Assembly: GCA_025351645.1 (NCBI GenBank) | Contig: JANXVN010000297.1 | Location: 1 to 40,673, forward strand | Direction of reading: 5' to 3' | DNA: 40,673 bases | Origin: Ferruginibacter sp. | Lineage (GTDB): Bacteria > Bacteroidota > Bacteroidia > Chitinophagales > Chitinophagaceae | In this document: positions 23,190 through 31,162 of the stretch, in pieces | Numbering within the stretch: position 1 is the stretch's first letter | Layout: each line of letters begins with the position of its first letter | Program-made: the position numbers and the translations under genes | The notes under the pieces: model-generated | What the model saw: the letters and a program-made list of their open reading frames with translations, nothing else | Databases searched by the model: none | Told to the model about the DNA's origin: nothing

Positions 23190-24233
23190 TTAATACGCTA
23201 CCACGTTTACAAATGGCGAAAGCAAGTAACCTTTTTTGCCTATTAAGATAATAAGCTGGTTTAAGCATTTAGCTAGCAAATTCATTGATAGCGATTTGTA
23301 ATGTGTATCCCAATAGCCAGCGGTGAAGTCCATTTTATATCCTGCTGCGGTAATAATTTGTTTATACTCTTCTTTTGCCAATAAATGTTCGCACCAGTAA
23401 CCACTGTCTGGCAAGCAAGTATTAGTGCGCAGATAAGGCACTAATACCTGTGGGTTATTATTTTGATAATTTTTAATAGCTGTTATAAAATCTTCTTTTG
23501 CTTTGCCTCTTGTTATGCTAGTTAGTTCATTTAACTGCTTTGGCAATATGGCTGGCCATAGTTTTTGCAATTCCTTTTTTCTAACGGGCAAGTATTGTTC
23601 TTTTTCTATTTTTTTATGCAATAAATAATGTTTCAGCCACATGGCAGGGTTGTGGTAATTAGCCGAGGTGGTGGAAAAAATAACAGCCTGAGGGTTATGC
23701 CTGTAAACTTCCTCATAAAAAAATGGCAGGCTATAAATATGTTCAATTACATTTCGAGATGCAATAATATCGAAGCTGAAATTTTCTGTTCTGCCATAAT
23801 TTAGCACGGCATCAATATCACCGGTAATATAGGCATCAATTTTTATATCCAAAGCCTGGCAAATAGATGCTGCGGTGCTTTTCCATTCTGGCATATAATC
23901 ATTATATACAACCCTTTTAAAATTCAACATTCCCGCAAGCATATACAATGTACCCAGGCCTGCACCGTAATCTACAATATTTATTTCTTCTATTGCCTTG
24001 CCTGTTTTTTTTACAGATTGATAAATAATATGTGCACTGTTTTGTATGGAGAAAAATAAACGTTTGCCTAAATGATGATTGATAAAATAATCTTTAAGCC
24101 CGGCTTCGATGTTTAAAGAACCTGCTTCAAAATTTTGTAACAATAAAAATAAGCCGTTCGCTTTTTTGTTGATTAAGATAGCTAGTGCATCATCGCCTTT
24201 TAAAAAAGTAATCACCTCTTGTTGTGCTGCCAT
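23190..24233 (-). CDS. Class I SAM-dependent methyltransferase, unknown substrate
   Basis: A 347-residue protein. A Rossmann-like core is visible in the middle: INIVDYGAGLGTLYMLAGML (SAM motif I), VVYNDYMPEW (motif II acidic residue) and FDIIASRNVIEHIYSLPFFYEEVYR (motif IV region). The flanking N- and C-terminal parts are not recognised and may bind the acceptor. The ATG overlaps the stop of the YfhO gene by one base, and a GT2 gene follows, so glycan or lipid-linked sugar methylation is a reasonable inference. Confidence is high for the methyltransferase fold but low for the substrate. Confidence 0.75.
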   Translation of the reverse strand: MAAQQEVITFLKGDDALAILINKKANGLFLLLQNFEAGSLNIEAGLKDYFINHHLGKRLFFSIQNSAHIIYQSVKKTGKAIEEINIVDYGAGLGTLYMLAGMLNFKRVVYNDYMPEWKSTAASICQALDIKIDAYITGDIDAVLNYGRTENFSFDIIASRNVIEHIYSLPFFYEEVYRHNPQAVIFSTTSANYHNPAMWLKHYLLHKKIEKEQYLPVRKKELQKLWPAILPKQLNELTSITRGKAKEDFITAIKNYQNNNPQVLVPYLRTNTCLPDSGYWCEHLLAKEEYKQIITAAGYKMDFTAGYWDTHYKSLSMNLLAKCLNQLIILIGKKGYLLSPFVNVVAY

Positions 24234-26863
24234 TAGTCAACTATTTTCTTTTTGTTTTGCTTAAAAAGATACACCGCATACCCAAGTAATACCGCAACTA
24301 ATAACCAGGTAGATATAGCTGAAAGCATAAGGCTAAAGTTAAACACAAAAGGCTCAAACTTAAAATCGATAGTATGCTTGCCTGCTGGTACCTGCAAAGC
24401 CCTAAGTACATAATCCGCTTTAGCTATAGGTACTTTTTTACCATCGATATAGGCATTCCAATCCTTATAAAATATTTCACTAAATACTGCCACATTAGCT
24501 GTATTGCTGCTTGTTTGGTAGGTAATGGCCATATTGTCAAAAGCTGTTTGTTTTATGCTGGCATTGCTATCCGCAGCTACAAAACCAGTAATGATGGTTT
24601 TATAGGTATTGTCTATAACAGCTGTATCTTTTGGGTTAAAATTATTAAGCCCCCTCATTTCATCAACTGGCCCATTTACAAATTTTACGCCTTGCACAAA
24701 CCAGCAGTTTCCTAAAGCACTTGGGTTTGGTACTACTATCGGATTGCCTTTCTGGTCTTGCTGTATAAAGTATTTTACATTCAGCATGTTTAATACCGAA
24801 GGGTTTGGCTGGCCACTCATCTGGTAAGTTATCAAATCATCAAAAATACCTAGTTTGGCAGGGTGGTAGCCACCGATAGATTTATGGTAATAAGAAGTTT
24901 TCGCTTCCTGAAAAGGGTCGCCGGTTAAATTCATCACCCTGTAATTAGGGTCTTTATCTTTCAATATCTCTTTATCAGCGGCAGTTTCAGGAAATTGGTC
25001 GGTGTTATATTTCTCGGCATTATCAAAACTTTTTTCGTTGATATAATGCATGCCAAAAGGTATAAGGTCAAGTAATGTCAATAACGATAAGCCAATCATT
25101 ACAATAAGCGCATTTACTTTTTTGTAAACAAACAAGCCAATCAGTGCAATAGTTAAAGCCACAAAAAGCAGGGAATGAAGGATATCGCTACCAAAAAAAC
25201 CTTGCCTGTCTTTACGCAAAGCAGTAATTAAAGCCCTGGCAATTTTTGTATCGCCTTTGCTTTGCTGTAAAAAATTTTCGTATAGCCTGTTATCTGTTTC
25301 TGGTTCAAATTTTTGGTTAATCTTTTGCATTTTTATCGTTAGCGAGCTATCAGGCGTTGCGAAGGCTGTATTTACTGCGGCAGTCCTTTCTTTGTTTTCT
25401 TTACTATAATCCAGGCTAAAATATAATAGGCCTGCAATAACAAAAATAGCTGCCATAACTAGCACGCTCGCCCTTAATTTTTTAATTATCAGCGCATCAT
25501 TATTATCCAGTATTTTTTGGGTAGCCAATACTGCCATCATAGGAAATAATATTTGCGGTATCACCAATGCCATTTCCGGCGTACGGAATTTATTATACAA
25601 AGGCATGTAATCGAAAAGAAAATTATTGATGCCCGGCAGGTTTTTGCCCATGGCCAGTACAATACCAAATATGCTGGCAGTAAGCAGCCACCATTTATGT
25701 TTGCCATCCAATACAAACAGGCCCAAAATGAATAAGAAACATATAGTAGCACCAAAATAATTTGAGCCGATGGTAAAAGGCTTATCGCCCCAATAAATAC
25801 TGCCAGAAATGTTGGTGGCAATATTGGCAGCCTGGTCTTCCGGCACATTTAGTGTTGCTTGCAGGTAATTGCTAACGTTAGAAGTTGCTGAGAGTGAAGG
25901 AAAGATGCTGTTCTCTCCATCCCGCTGGCTGTATTGGCTGCCGTAACCAGTAATGCCAGGAAATAGTAAGCTTAAAGATTCTAGTTTGCCATAACTCCAT
26001 TGAAATGCATATTCACGAGAAAGGCCTTTTGTTTTATCCTTATCAACTTCGTTCGTATTGCTGGTTGTTTTGTTATCCATTACTAATTGCCCGCCACGCT
26101 TGCTATATTTTGCATAATCCATAACAGGCACTAACAAAATTGCGTTTATCATTAAACCTATCAAACAACCTGCAATGGCTATTGGTATTGCTTTTAAAAG
26201 ATGTTTGGTATCCTTTTCTTTTATCCACCTTACGGCATAAAAAATGGTCATTATGCCGATAATCATAAAGGTGTAATAATTTATCTGCGGATGGTTTTGC
26301 ATCATGTGCATAGTGGCAAACAAGGCAGTAAATATAAACCCGCTCAGGTATTTTTTTTCATAAATTAAAATGATGCCACCAATTAAAGCGGGCGCGTAAG
26401 CTAATGCAAGTAATTTAGTATCGTGCCCTGTGGCGGCTAATATAGGGTTATAGCTGCTAAACGCAAATGCAATGCTGCCCATAATGGCTATGTAAGGCCG
26501 TATGCGAAGGCAAAGGCATAAAATATAAAAACAAATACAGCTTAAAAAGAAAAAATTCATGGGCTTGGGCAACCACAACTGAAAAACTTTGTCAACTAAT
26601 TGTAAAGGCGAAAAGGCACCTTCAAAAATTATGTTGTAAGCTGGCATGCCACCAAACATGCTTACTACCCAAGTTGGATATACACCATGTGCTTCCCGGT
26701 ACAGTTTAGATTGCTGTACCATGCCATTTGACTGCGTTACATCGCTTTGTTGCATTACAACGCCACTTTCCAGCGCGGGCTTGCAAAAAATAACGGTTAC
26801 CAATAAAAAAACTGCCAATGCAATTACATGTGGCAAAAGCTTTTTAAAATTTATATTGTTCAT
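24233..26863 (-). CDS. YfhO-family multispanning membrane protein
   Basis: An 876-residue integral membrane protein with about a dozen hydrophobic helices and a C-terminal extracytoplasmic region. The opening VIALAVFLLVTVIFCKPALESG, the acidic QQSDVTQSNGM loop and YPTWVVSMFGGMPAYNI match Bacteroidota YfhO proteins. The C-terminal YKDWNAYIDGKKVPIAKADYVLRALQV..GKHTIDFKFEP is the family's characteristic globular end. In Firmicutes, YfhO proteins are polyprenyl-phosphate-sugar-dependent glycosyltransferases of the GT-C type that glycosylate lipoteichoic acid. Here a flippase-side sugar transfer to surface glycan is inferred. It leads the minus-strand glycan block and follows the terminator at 26911-26944. 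Confidence 0.88.
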   Translation of the reverse strand: MNNINFKKLLPHVIALAVFLLVTVIFCKPALESGVVMQQSDVTQSNGMVQQSKLYREAHGVYPTWVVSMFGGMPAYNIIFEGAFSPLQLVDKVFQLWLPKPMNFFFLSCICFYILCLCLRIRPYIAIMGSIAFAFSSYNPILAATGHDTKLLALAYAPALIGGIILIYEKKYLSGFIFTALFATMHMMQNHPQINYYTFMIIGIMTIFYAVRWIKEKDTKHLLKAIPIAIAGCLIGLMINAILLVPVMDYAKYSKRGGQLVMDNKTTSNTNEVDKDKTKGLSREYAFQWSYGKLESLSLLFPGITGYGSQYSQRDGENSIFPSLSATSNVSNYLQATLNVPEDQAANIATNISGSIYWGDKPFTIGSNYFGATICFLFILGLFVLDGKHKWWLLTASIFGIVLAMGKNLPGINNFLFDYMPLYNKFRTPEMALVIPQILFPMMAVLATQKILDNNDALIIKKLRASVLVMAAIFVIAGLLYFSLDYSKENKERTAAVNTAFATPDSSLTIKMQKINQKFEPETDNRLYENFLQQSKGDTKIARALITALRKDRQGFFGSDILHSLLFVALTIALIGLFVYKKVNALIVMIGLSLLTLLDLIPFGMHYINEKSFDNAEKYNTDQFPETAADKEILKDKDPNYRVMNLTGDPFQEAKTSYYHKSIGGYHPAKLGIFDDLITYQMSGQPNPSVLNMLNVKYFIQQDQKGNPIVVPNPSALGNCWFVQGVKFVNGPVDEMRGLNNFNPKDTAVIDNTYKTIITGFVAADSNASIKQTAFDNMAITYQTSSNTANVAVFSEIFYKDWNAYIDGKKVPIAKADYVLRALQVPAGKHTIDFKFEPFVFNFSLMLSAISTWLLVAVLLGYAVYLFKQNKKKIVD

Positions 26864-26908
26864 GAAGCGGTTTGATTATGAGCCGGCAAATTAACTTAAA
26901 TATCGTAA

Positions 26909-26946
26909 GCAAAAAAGCAGCACTTGTAGATGCTGCTTTTTTTTGT
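26909..26946 (-). terminator. Rho-independent terminator after the TonB receptor gene
   Basis: A perfect 12-bp stem, AAAAAAGCAGCA (26911-26922) with TGCTGCTTTTTT (26931-26942), closes on an 8-nt loop. T-runs on both strands make it potentially bidirectional. It lies 60 bp past the receptor gene stop and upstream of the YfhO gene. Confidence 0.8.
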
Positions 26947-27005
26947 TATTTTAATACCATTAATTTAAAAATTCTATTTAGCCATGCTTAGGCTATAGGC
27001 CTTTT

Positions 27006-29642
27006 TTACTGTGGTGTTGCGCCCTGCGTAGCATTCTGTATATTTTCCATGTCGCCCTTTACATTTTTACGTTTAAATAGGTTGGCATCAATTTTACCAA
27101 AGCGCCAGTTAAAATTTAAGCGCAGTACCTGCGGGTCTCTGCGGCGGTCGTAATCCTGCACAAAGTATTGAGATTGTGAGTGGGTGCTGTTAAGCCTTGT
27201 CCGGAAAATATCGCTGAACTGCAGCGTTAATGAAGCTGCGTTGTTTTTTAAAAAATCTTTTCTAAGTGCAATGTCGGCACCGTAAAATGGTTTTATATAC
27301 CCTTGTGCACTAGGCGTATTGCCACCGCCAAACATACCACCGCTACCTCCACGGCCGGTTGCTATTAAAGCTTTGGCCTGATAATCGCCGCTTAATTGTA
27401 TGGAATAATTTTTAGGTAATTTAAAAGCATTATTTAATTTGGCGAACCAGCTAAATTGGTTGTTATTAACGCCGCCGGCTAAGTTGCCTGCATTAATCGT
27501 TGTATGGAATAAATTGATATTGCTTGTTAAATCCCACCATTTGGCAATTTTATCCCTGCTCGTCAATTCAAAACCATAAGTATAAGTTGTAGCCGCATTG
27601 GCATACGACCGGATAATTACGCTATCAGATTTTGCAGGGTTTGGGTTAGCAATCTTTGTTTGATAACTGGCTATAAGGTTGTTGGTATTTTTATAATAAA
27701 TAGTACCCAAAATATTATGCCCATTGCTAATCTGGTTCTGATAACTCATTTCCAAAAGGTTGGTAAACTCAGGTACCAGGCTTGGGTTTCCCCTGCTAAG
27801 GTTTAGCGAATCTGTATAATCAATAAACGGTATCAACTGAAAGAAATTAGGGCGGTTTATCTTTCTTGAATAATTCAATTGCACATCTTGCTTATCGGTT
27901 AATTTATAAGTGGCAAATGCGCTGGGGAACAAACTAAAAGGATAGCTATTATGAAACGTTGCACCTGTTGTTAATAATTTTCCATCATATTTAGAACTCT
28001 CTACCCTTAACCCTAAATTGTAGCTAAACTTTTTTATTTGCTGCGAAAAAGTAACATAAGCTGCCAGTACACGGTCATTGAACTTATACTCGTTATTTAA
28101 CGCAGGCTGCGAAATATATTCACCGCTTGAAGGGTCTTTAAAAAAGTTGTCGTTAAAACTATAAAAGTTACGTAATGCAACCCTGGCTCCGGTTTCCAGC
28201 TTTATGGTGCTTGAAATAGGATCGGAAAAATCTGTTTGTATCGTTAAAAATTTATTGTTGCCGCCACCTTGTGAGCGTTGGTACAGTAAAGGTGTTTTTG
28301 CAGAAGCGTCTATATTAAAATATTGTGAGGAAAGATCGTTTTGGTTAGTGTTTTTGCTGTAATTATAATTTACATCGGCAGTAAGGTCTTTGTTGGCTTT
28401 GGCAAAATTGTGCTTAAAGCTAAGCTGCGAGCCATAGTTGGTAAAATGAAAGCTACCATCCGTAGTACGGTTGCCATAATCAGCAATAGAGTAACCGTTA
28501 TAAGCGGTATCCCGGTTAATATGAAAAAGGTCTTTATTATTAAAATGCCCCTGGGTAAAGTTGCCGGCAATTGAAATGGTGTTCCTGTTATCTACCAAAT
28601 AATCCATGCCAAGCCTGCCAAAGCCAAATACCCCTTTGCCAATTGGACCATCATTTTGAAAAAAGTGGGCCTGTGCCCCTTTTAAATAATCGGTGCGTTC
28701 GGTAGTTACGGTACTTATAGATTTACGGAAGCCTAATTGCCCTGCGGCAAATACATTTATTTTTCCTGATTTTAAGTTGATATCACCACCCACGCTAGGC
28801 TTGCCCCTGCTATCGATGCCTGCACGTAAATTGCCGTTATATCCCGTCTTGCGGTTTTTCTTTAAAACTATGTTGAGTATGCCGGCACCGCCGCCAGACG
28901 CGTCGAATTTTGCCGATGGGTTGGTGATGATTTCTACGGTTGCAATCGCATCTGCAGGTATCTGTTCCAGCGTCATCGTTGTTGGGCGGCCATCTACAAA
29001 TATTTGTGGCGCTGCATTGCGTAAGGTTACATTACCATCAATATCTACATTTACACTGGGTACATTCTTCATTACATCTACGGCGGTACCGCCTACGCTA
29101 TTAATGTTTTTTTCTACATTAAATATTTTCCTATCAATACTCATTGTTAGCAAAGGCTTGCTCGAAGTAACTGTTACATCTTCTAACTGCCGGGCATCAG
29201 TCTCCATTTTAATATTGCCCAAATCCTTGTCAATGCCGCTTATCAGGCTGCTGTAGTCGCCATTTTTAACGCCTTGCATATTTATTTCAAACGCAACTTT
29301 TTGTTCTATAGGCTTATAGCCAATGGCAGAAATTTTCAATTTGTATGCCGCCATAACGGGCAAGCTTTCCAGGCTAAATTCTCCTTTTTTAGTAGTAAGC
29401 ATACCGCCGGCAATAATATCTTTCCTTGTTTTACTAACGGTATCAAACTTGTTTTGAATTAATTGTATAGAAGCAGCATCGATAGGCTTGTTGGTAGTAG
29501 CATCCAATATCTTTCCATAAAAATGCCCTGTGTTCATATTTTGCCCGCCGCCGTGTGCACCGCCACCCGTAAATTGCGCTTTCAGGCTAATGGTACCAAT
29601 CAATAAGAATATAAAAAGAATAGAAGCGGCTTTTGTATGCAT
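27006..29642 (-). CDS. TonB-dependent receptor-like outer-membrane beta-barrel protein
   Basis: An 878-residue outer-membrane protein. A signal peptide (1-22, ending LKAQ) is followed by a short Gly-rich stretch, then a CarboxypepD_reg-like beta-sandwich (about 40-125; FYGKILDATTNKPIDAASIQL). A plug domain follows at about 150-265 (LEDVTVTSSKPLL, VMKNVPSVNVDIDGNVTLR, IFVDGRPTT, VEIITNPSAKFDASGGGAGILNIVLKK). The large C-terminal beta-barrel is of the OMP_b-brl_3 type (DVQLNYSRKINRPNFFQLIPF, SLSRGNPSLVPEFTNLLEMSY). No SusD partner is adjacent, so it is not a classical SusCD glycan importer. The substrate is unknown; metal-chelate, peptide or signalling roles are possible. Transcription ends at the hairpin 60 bp downstream. 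Confidence 0.9.
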   Translation of the reverse strand: MHTKAASILFIFLLIGTISLKAQFTGGGAHGGGQNMNTGHFYGKILDATTNKPIDAASIQLIQNKFDTVSKTRKDIIAGGMLTTKKGEFSLESLPVMAAYKLKISAIGYKPIEQKVAFEINMQGVKNGDYSSLISGIDKDLGNIKMETDARQLEDVTVTSSKPLLTMSIDRKIFNVEKNINSVGGTAVDVMKNVPSVNVDIDGNVTLRNAAPQIFVDGRPTTMTLEQIPADAIATVEIITNPSAKFDASGGGAGILNIVLKKNRKTGYNGNLRAGIDSRGKPSVGGDINLKSGKINVFAAGQLGFRKSISTVTTERTDYLKGAQAHFFQNDGPIGKGVFGFGRLGMDYLVDNRNTISIAGNFTQGHFNNKDLFHINRDTAYNGYSIADYGNRTTDGSFHFTNYGSQLSFKHNFAKANKDLTADVNYNYSKNTNQNDLSSQYFNIDASAKTPLLYQRSQGGGNNKFLTIQTDFSDPISSTIKLETGARVALRNFYSFNDNFFKDPSSGEYISQPALNNEYKFNDRVLAAYVTFSQQIKKFSYNLGLRVESSKYDGKLLTTGATFHNSYPFSLFPSAFATYKLTDKQDVQLNYSRKINRPNFFQLIPFIDYTDSLNLSRGNPSLVPEFTNLLEMSYQNQISNGHNILGTIYYKNTNNLIASYQTKIANPNPAKSDSVIIRSYANAATTYTYGFELTSRDKIAKWWDLTSNINLFHTTINAGNLAGGVNNNQFSWFAKLNNAFKLPKNYSIQLSGDYQAKALIATGRGGSGGMFGGGNTPSAQGYIKPFYGADIALRKDFLKNNAASLTLQFSDIFRTRLNSTHSQSQYFVQDYDRRRDPQVLRLNFNWRFGKIDANLFKRKNVKGDMENIQNATQGATPQ

Positions 29643-29765
29643 TGTTAAAGTTTATCAATTAATAGATGTAACACTAAAACCAAAGTTGTTAGCTAATGTT
29701 TAAATAATGCAAGGATATTTATGAACGGTAGTATTAAAAGGGAAACACTACTTTTTAGCTTGTTA

Positions 29766-30374
29766 TCACTTAGTTAAAAGGCTTACTATTACTTGTACTA
29801 TTCCGATAAGCAAGCCAAAAAAACCTCCTACAAATTCAAGGAAAGTAAATTCTTTTTTTGTAATCTGGTTTAAAATATCCTCTAGTTTTTCAGTCGAAAA
29901 ATTAGCTACCTTTTCAGTTACTATCTTTTCCAGGTCAAGGTCTTCCTGCAATTTGCCCATATAATTCTTCATCAATACCGGAAATAAATTTTCCAGCTCC
30001 AACAAAAAAGCTTCTTTTAATTGGAGGATCGTTTTTTCTCCAATCAGCATCGAAAGCATAGGGAATACTTCCAGCAATTTTACACGTAAAAATTTGTCGA
30101 TATGCTCTTCAATATCTGGCCGTAGTTTTTGGAGGTTCTCGGGGTTGGTAATTTTTTGCTCAATCTCATCAAAAGACAAAAGTTCCTTACCTACAACTTG
30201 CCCCAATTTTTCAGCTATTGCCCGCTGGTTTTTAGGAAAGATGCCTTGCAGCTTAAACCCTAAGATGTTAATGGGCCTGCGGGGATGAAAAAGCATCTTG
30301 ATAGCAATCCACGTAGTAATCCAACCGGTAAAAGTGCTTAGTAAAATGGTAATGATATTGCCAGTCCAGTTCAT
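29766..30374 (-). CDS. DUF445-family membrane protein
   Basis: About 202 residues from the ATG at 30374. The N-terminal membrane segment and NWTGNIITILLSTFTGWITTWIAIKMLFHPRRP are the classic DUF445/YheB start. LQGIFPKNQRAIAEKLGQVVGKELLSFDEI follows, then an amphipathic helical body and a C-terminal membrane segment (GGFFGLLIGIVQVIVSLL). The frame can be opened upstream to a TTG at 30455, but those 27 residues precede the family start and their upstream stop is formed by the junction with the 91-bp element. I therefore prefer 30374. Function is unknown; Bacillus relatives have been linked to envelope processes. The mobile element sits 82 bp upstream of the ATG and may have displaced its promoter. 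Confidence 0.85.
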   Translation of the reverse strand: MNWTGNIITILLSTFTGWITTWIAIKMLFHPRRPINILGFKLQGIFPKNQRAIAEKLGQVVGKELLSFDEIEQKITNPENLQKLRPDIEEHIDKFLRVKLLEVFPMLSMLIGEKTILQLKEAFLLELENLFPVLMKNYMGKLQEDLDLEKIVTEKVANFSTEKLEDILNQITKKEFTFLEFVGGFFGLLIGIVQVIVSLLTK

Positions 30375-30456
30375 AATTTTATTTAAGGCTGCAAAGAAAG
30401 GTATTAATGCCGAAGAAGCATAAGTTAATGCTAGTTTCAATTTACCTAACAACAAT

Positions 30457-30547
30457 CAATGCCGTTAAGTTAAGACCTTTCCTCTCCTTTGGAGAGGGTT
30501 AGGGTGAGGTAAAGACAAACATGTAGATCCTTAACTTAACGGCATTG
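30457..30547 (-). mobile_element. 91-bp MITE-like element, copy 2 (inverted)
   Basis: The reverse complement is identical over all 91 bp to 1037-1127, including the 18-bp terminal inverted repeats and inner hairpin. A perfect 10-bp direct repeat TAACAACAAT abuts it on both sides (30447-30456 and 30548-30557), which is what a transposition event leaves. Sequence identity and an unblemished duplication indicate a recent insertion. It lies between the DUF445 gene and the tRNA-His promoter. Confidence 0.88.
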
Positions 30548-30623
30548 TAACAACAATAGCGATACCTATTCACATCAATCCATAAAAAAAATAAATAAAA
30601 AGTCTAAAACTTCAAATGTAATT

Positions 30624-30653
30624 TTGAGAGAGCAAAGTTTTTTGCTATTTTTG
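30624..30653 (+). promoter_or_regulatory. Bacteroidota-type promoter of tRNA-His
   Basis: TTG at 30624-30626, a 19-nt spacer and TATTTTTG at 30646-30653 match the TTG-N19-TAnnTTTG promoter of the Bacteroidota primary sigma factor. The box ends 17 nt before the tRNA 5' end, leaving a very short leader. It is the best promoter match I found in the window. Confidence 0.75.
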
Positions 30654-30670
30654 CCATCCAATAAAAAACG

Positions 30671-30744
30671 GTAGTCGTAGCTCAGTTGGTTAGAGCATCA
30701 GATTGTGATTCTGAGGGTCGGGGGTTCGAGCCCCCTCGATTACC
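30671..30744 (+). tRNA. tRNA-His (GTG anticodon)
   Basis: The cloverleaf can be folded by hand. The acceptor stem is GTAGTCG with CGATTAC (one G-T wobble). The D arm begins GCTC, the anticodon stem TCAGA/TCTGA encloses loop TTGTGAT with anticodon GTG at 30705-30707, and the T arm is GGGGG-TTCGAGC-CCCCT. The preceding base 30670 is G and can pair with discriminator C30744, as expected for the obligatory G-1 of tRNA-His. CCA is not encoded. It has its own promoter and terminator. Confidence 0.96.
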
Positions 30745-30752
30745 CATTAATA

Positions 30753-30784
30753 AAAAAGCCTTGTACTTTGTGCAGGGTTTTTTT
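30753..30784 (+). terminator. Rho-independent terminator of tRNA-His
   Basis: The stem CCTTGTAC (30759-30766) pairs with GTGCAGGG (30770-30777) through eight pairs including two G-U, with loop TTT. It is followed by seven T residues (30778-30784) and preceded by an A-run that could extend the stem. Confidence 0.8.
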
Positions 30785-31162
30785 ATGCATAAAAAGTTTT
30801 GCTTTTTAGGTGGGCTAAAAATTAACAAACCTACTACAATAAAATAAGCGTATTTATATAAATGGATATAAGCCAATGCCTTTATAGTAAGGATTTATTT
30901 GTTTGTTTAACCTTACCCTTACCAATCCTTGCTCCAAAGGATAGGGAGGGTTTTAACTTAACTTCATTATAATATAAGCTGTAATTGGCGGTATATTATT
31001 TGTTCATCATAACCTATATATAATAGTATACACGATACTTAAATTATAATATACGCCTGTTACAAATAACGTTAATGCCACTCATTAATTTTTAAGAAAA
31101 CATTAGTCCATAATGAGATGTTAATCCAATAAATACAATCATTTTTCCGTTAATTTTATATC
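30785..31162. other. 378-bp intergenic region before the S41 protease gene
   Basis: It contains the degenerate third copy of the 91-bp element (30874-30969) and AT-rich sequence with a TATAATAGTATA-like stretch near 31018. No coding frame is convincing. TTAATTTTATAT just before the protease ATG only weakly resembles a -7 box. Confidence 0.6.
30874..30969 (+). repeat. Degenerate third copy of the 91-bp element
   Basis: It is in the same orientation as copy 1 and aligns end to end with several substitutions and small insertions. Conserved parts are CAATGCC at the left, TAAGGAT, GTTTGT, CTCCAAAGGA, and TTTTAACTTAAC before a diverged right end (TTCATTA for GGCATTG). The flanks GGATATAAGC (30864-30873) and TAATATAAGC (30970-30979) agree at 8 of 10 positions, a worn target duplication. 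It appears to be an older, immobile relic. Confidence 0.75.

Noticed and set aside
28693-29256. 187-codon plus-strand frame opposite the TonB receptor
   Set aside because: Antisense shadow of the conserved plug domain; low-complexity hydrophobic translation with no recognisable domain.
30375-30455. 27-residue N-terminal extension of the DUF445 protein
   Set aside because: It requires a TTG start and precedes the family's conserved start; the upstream stop is formed at the mobile-element junction, so the extension is an artefact of frame opening.
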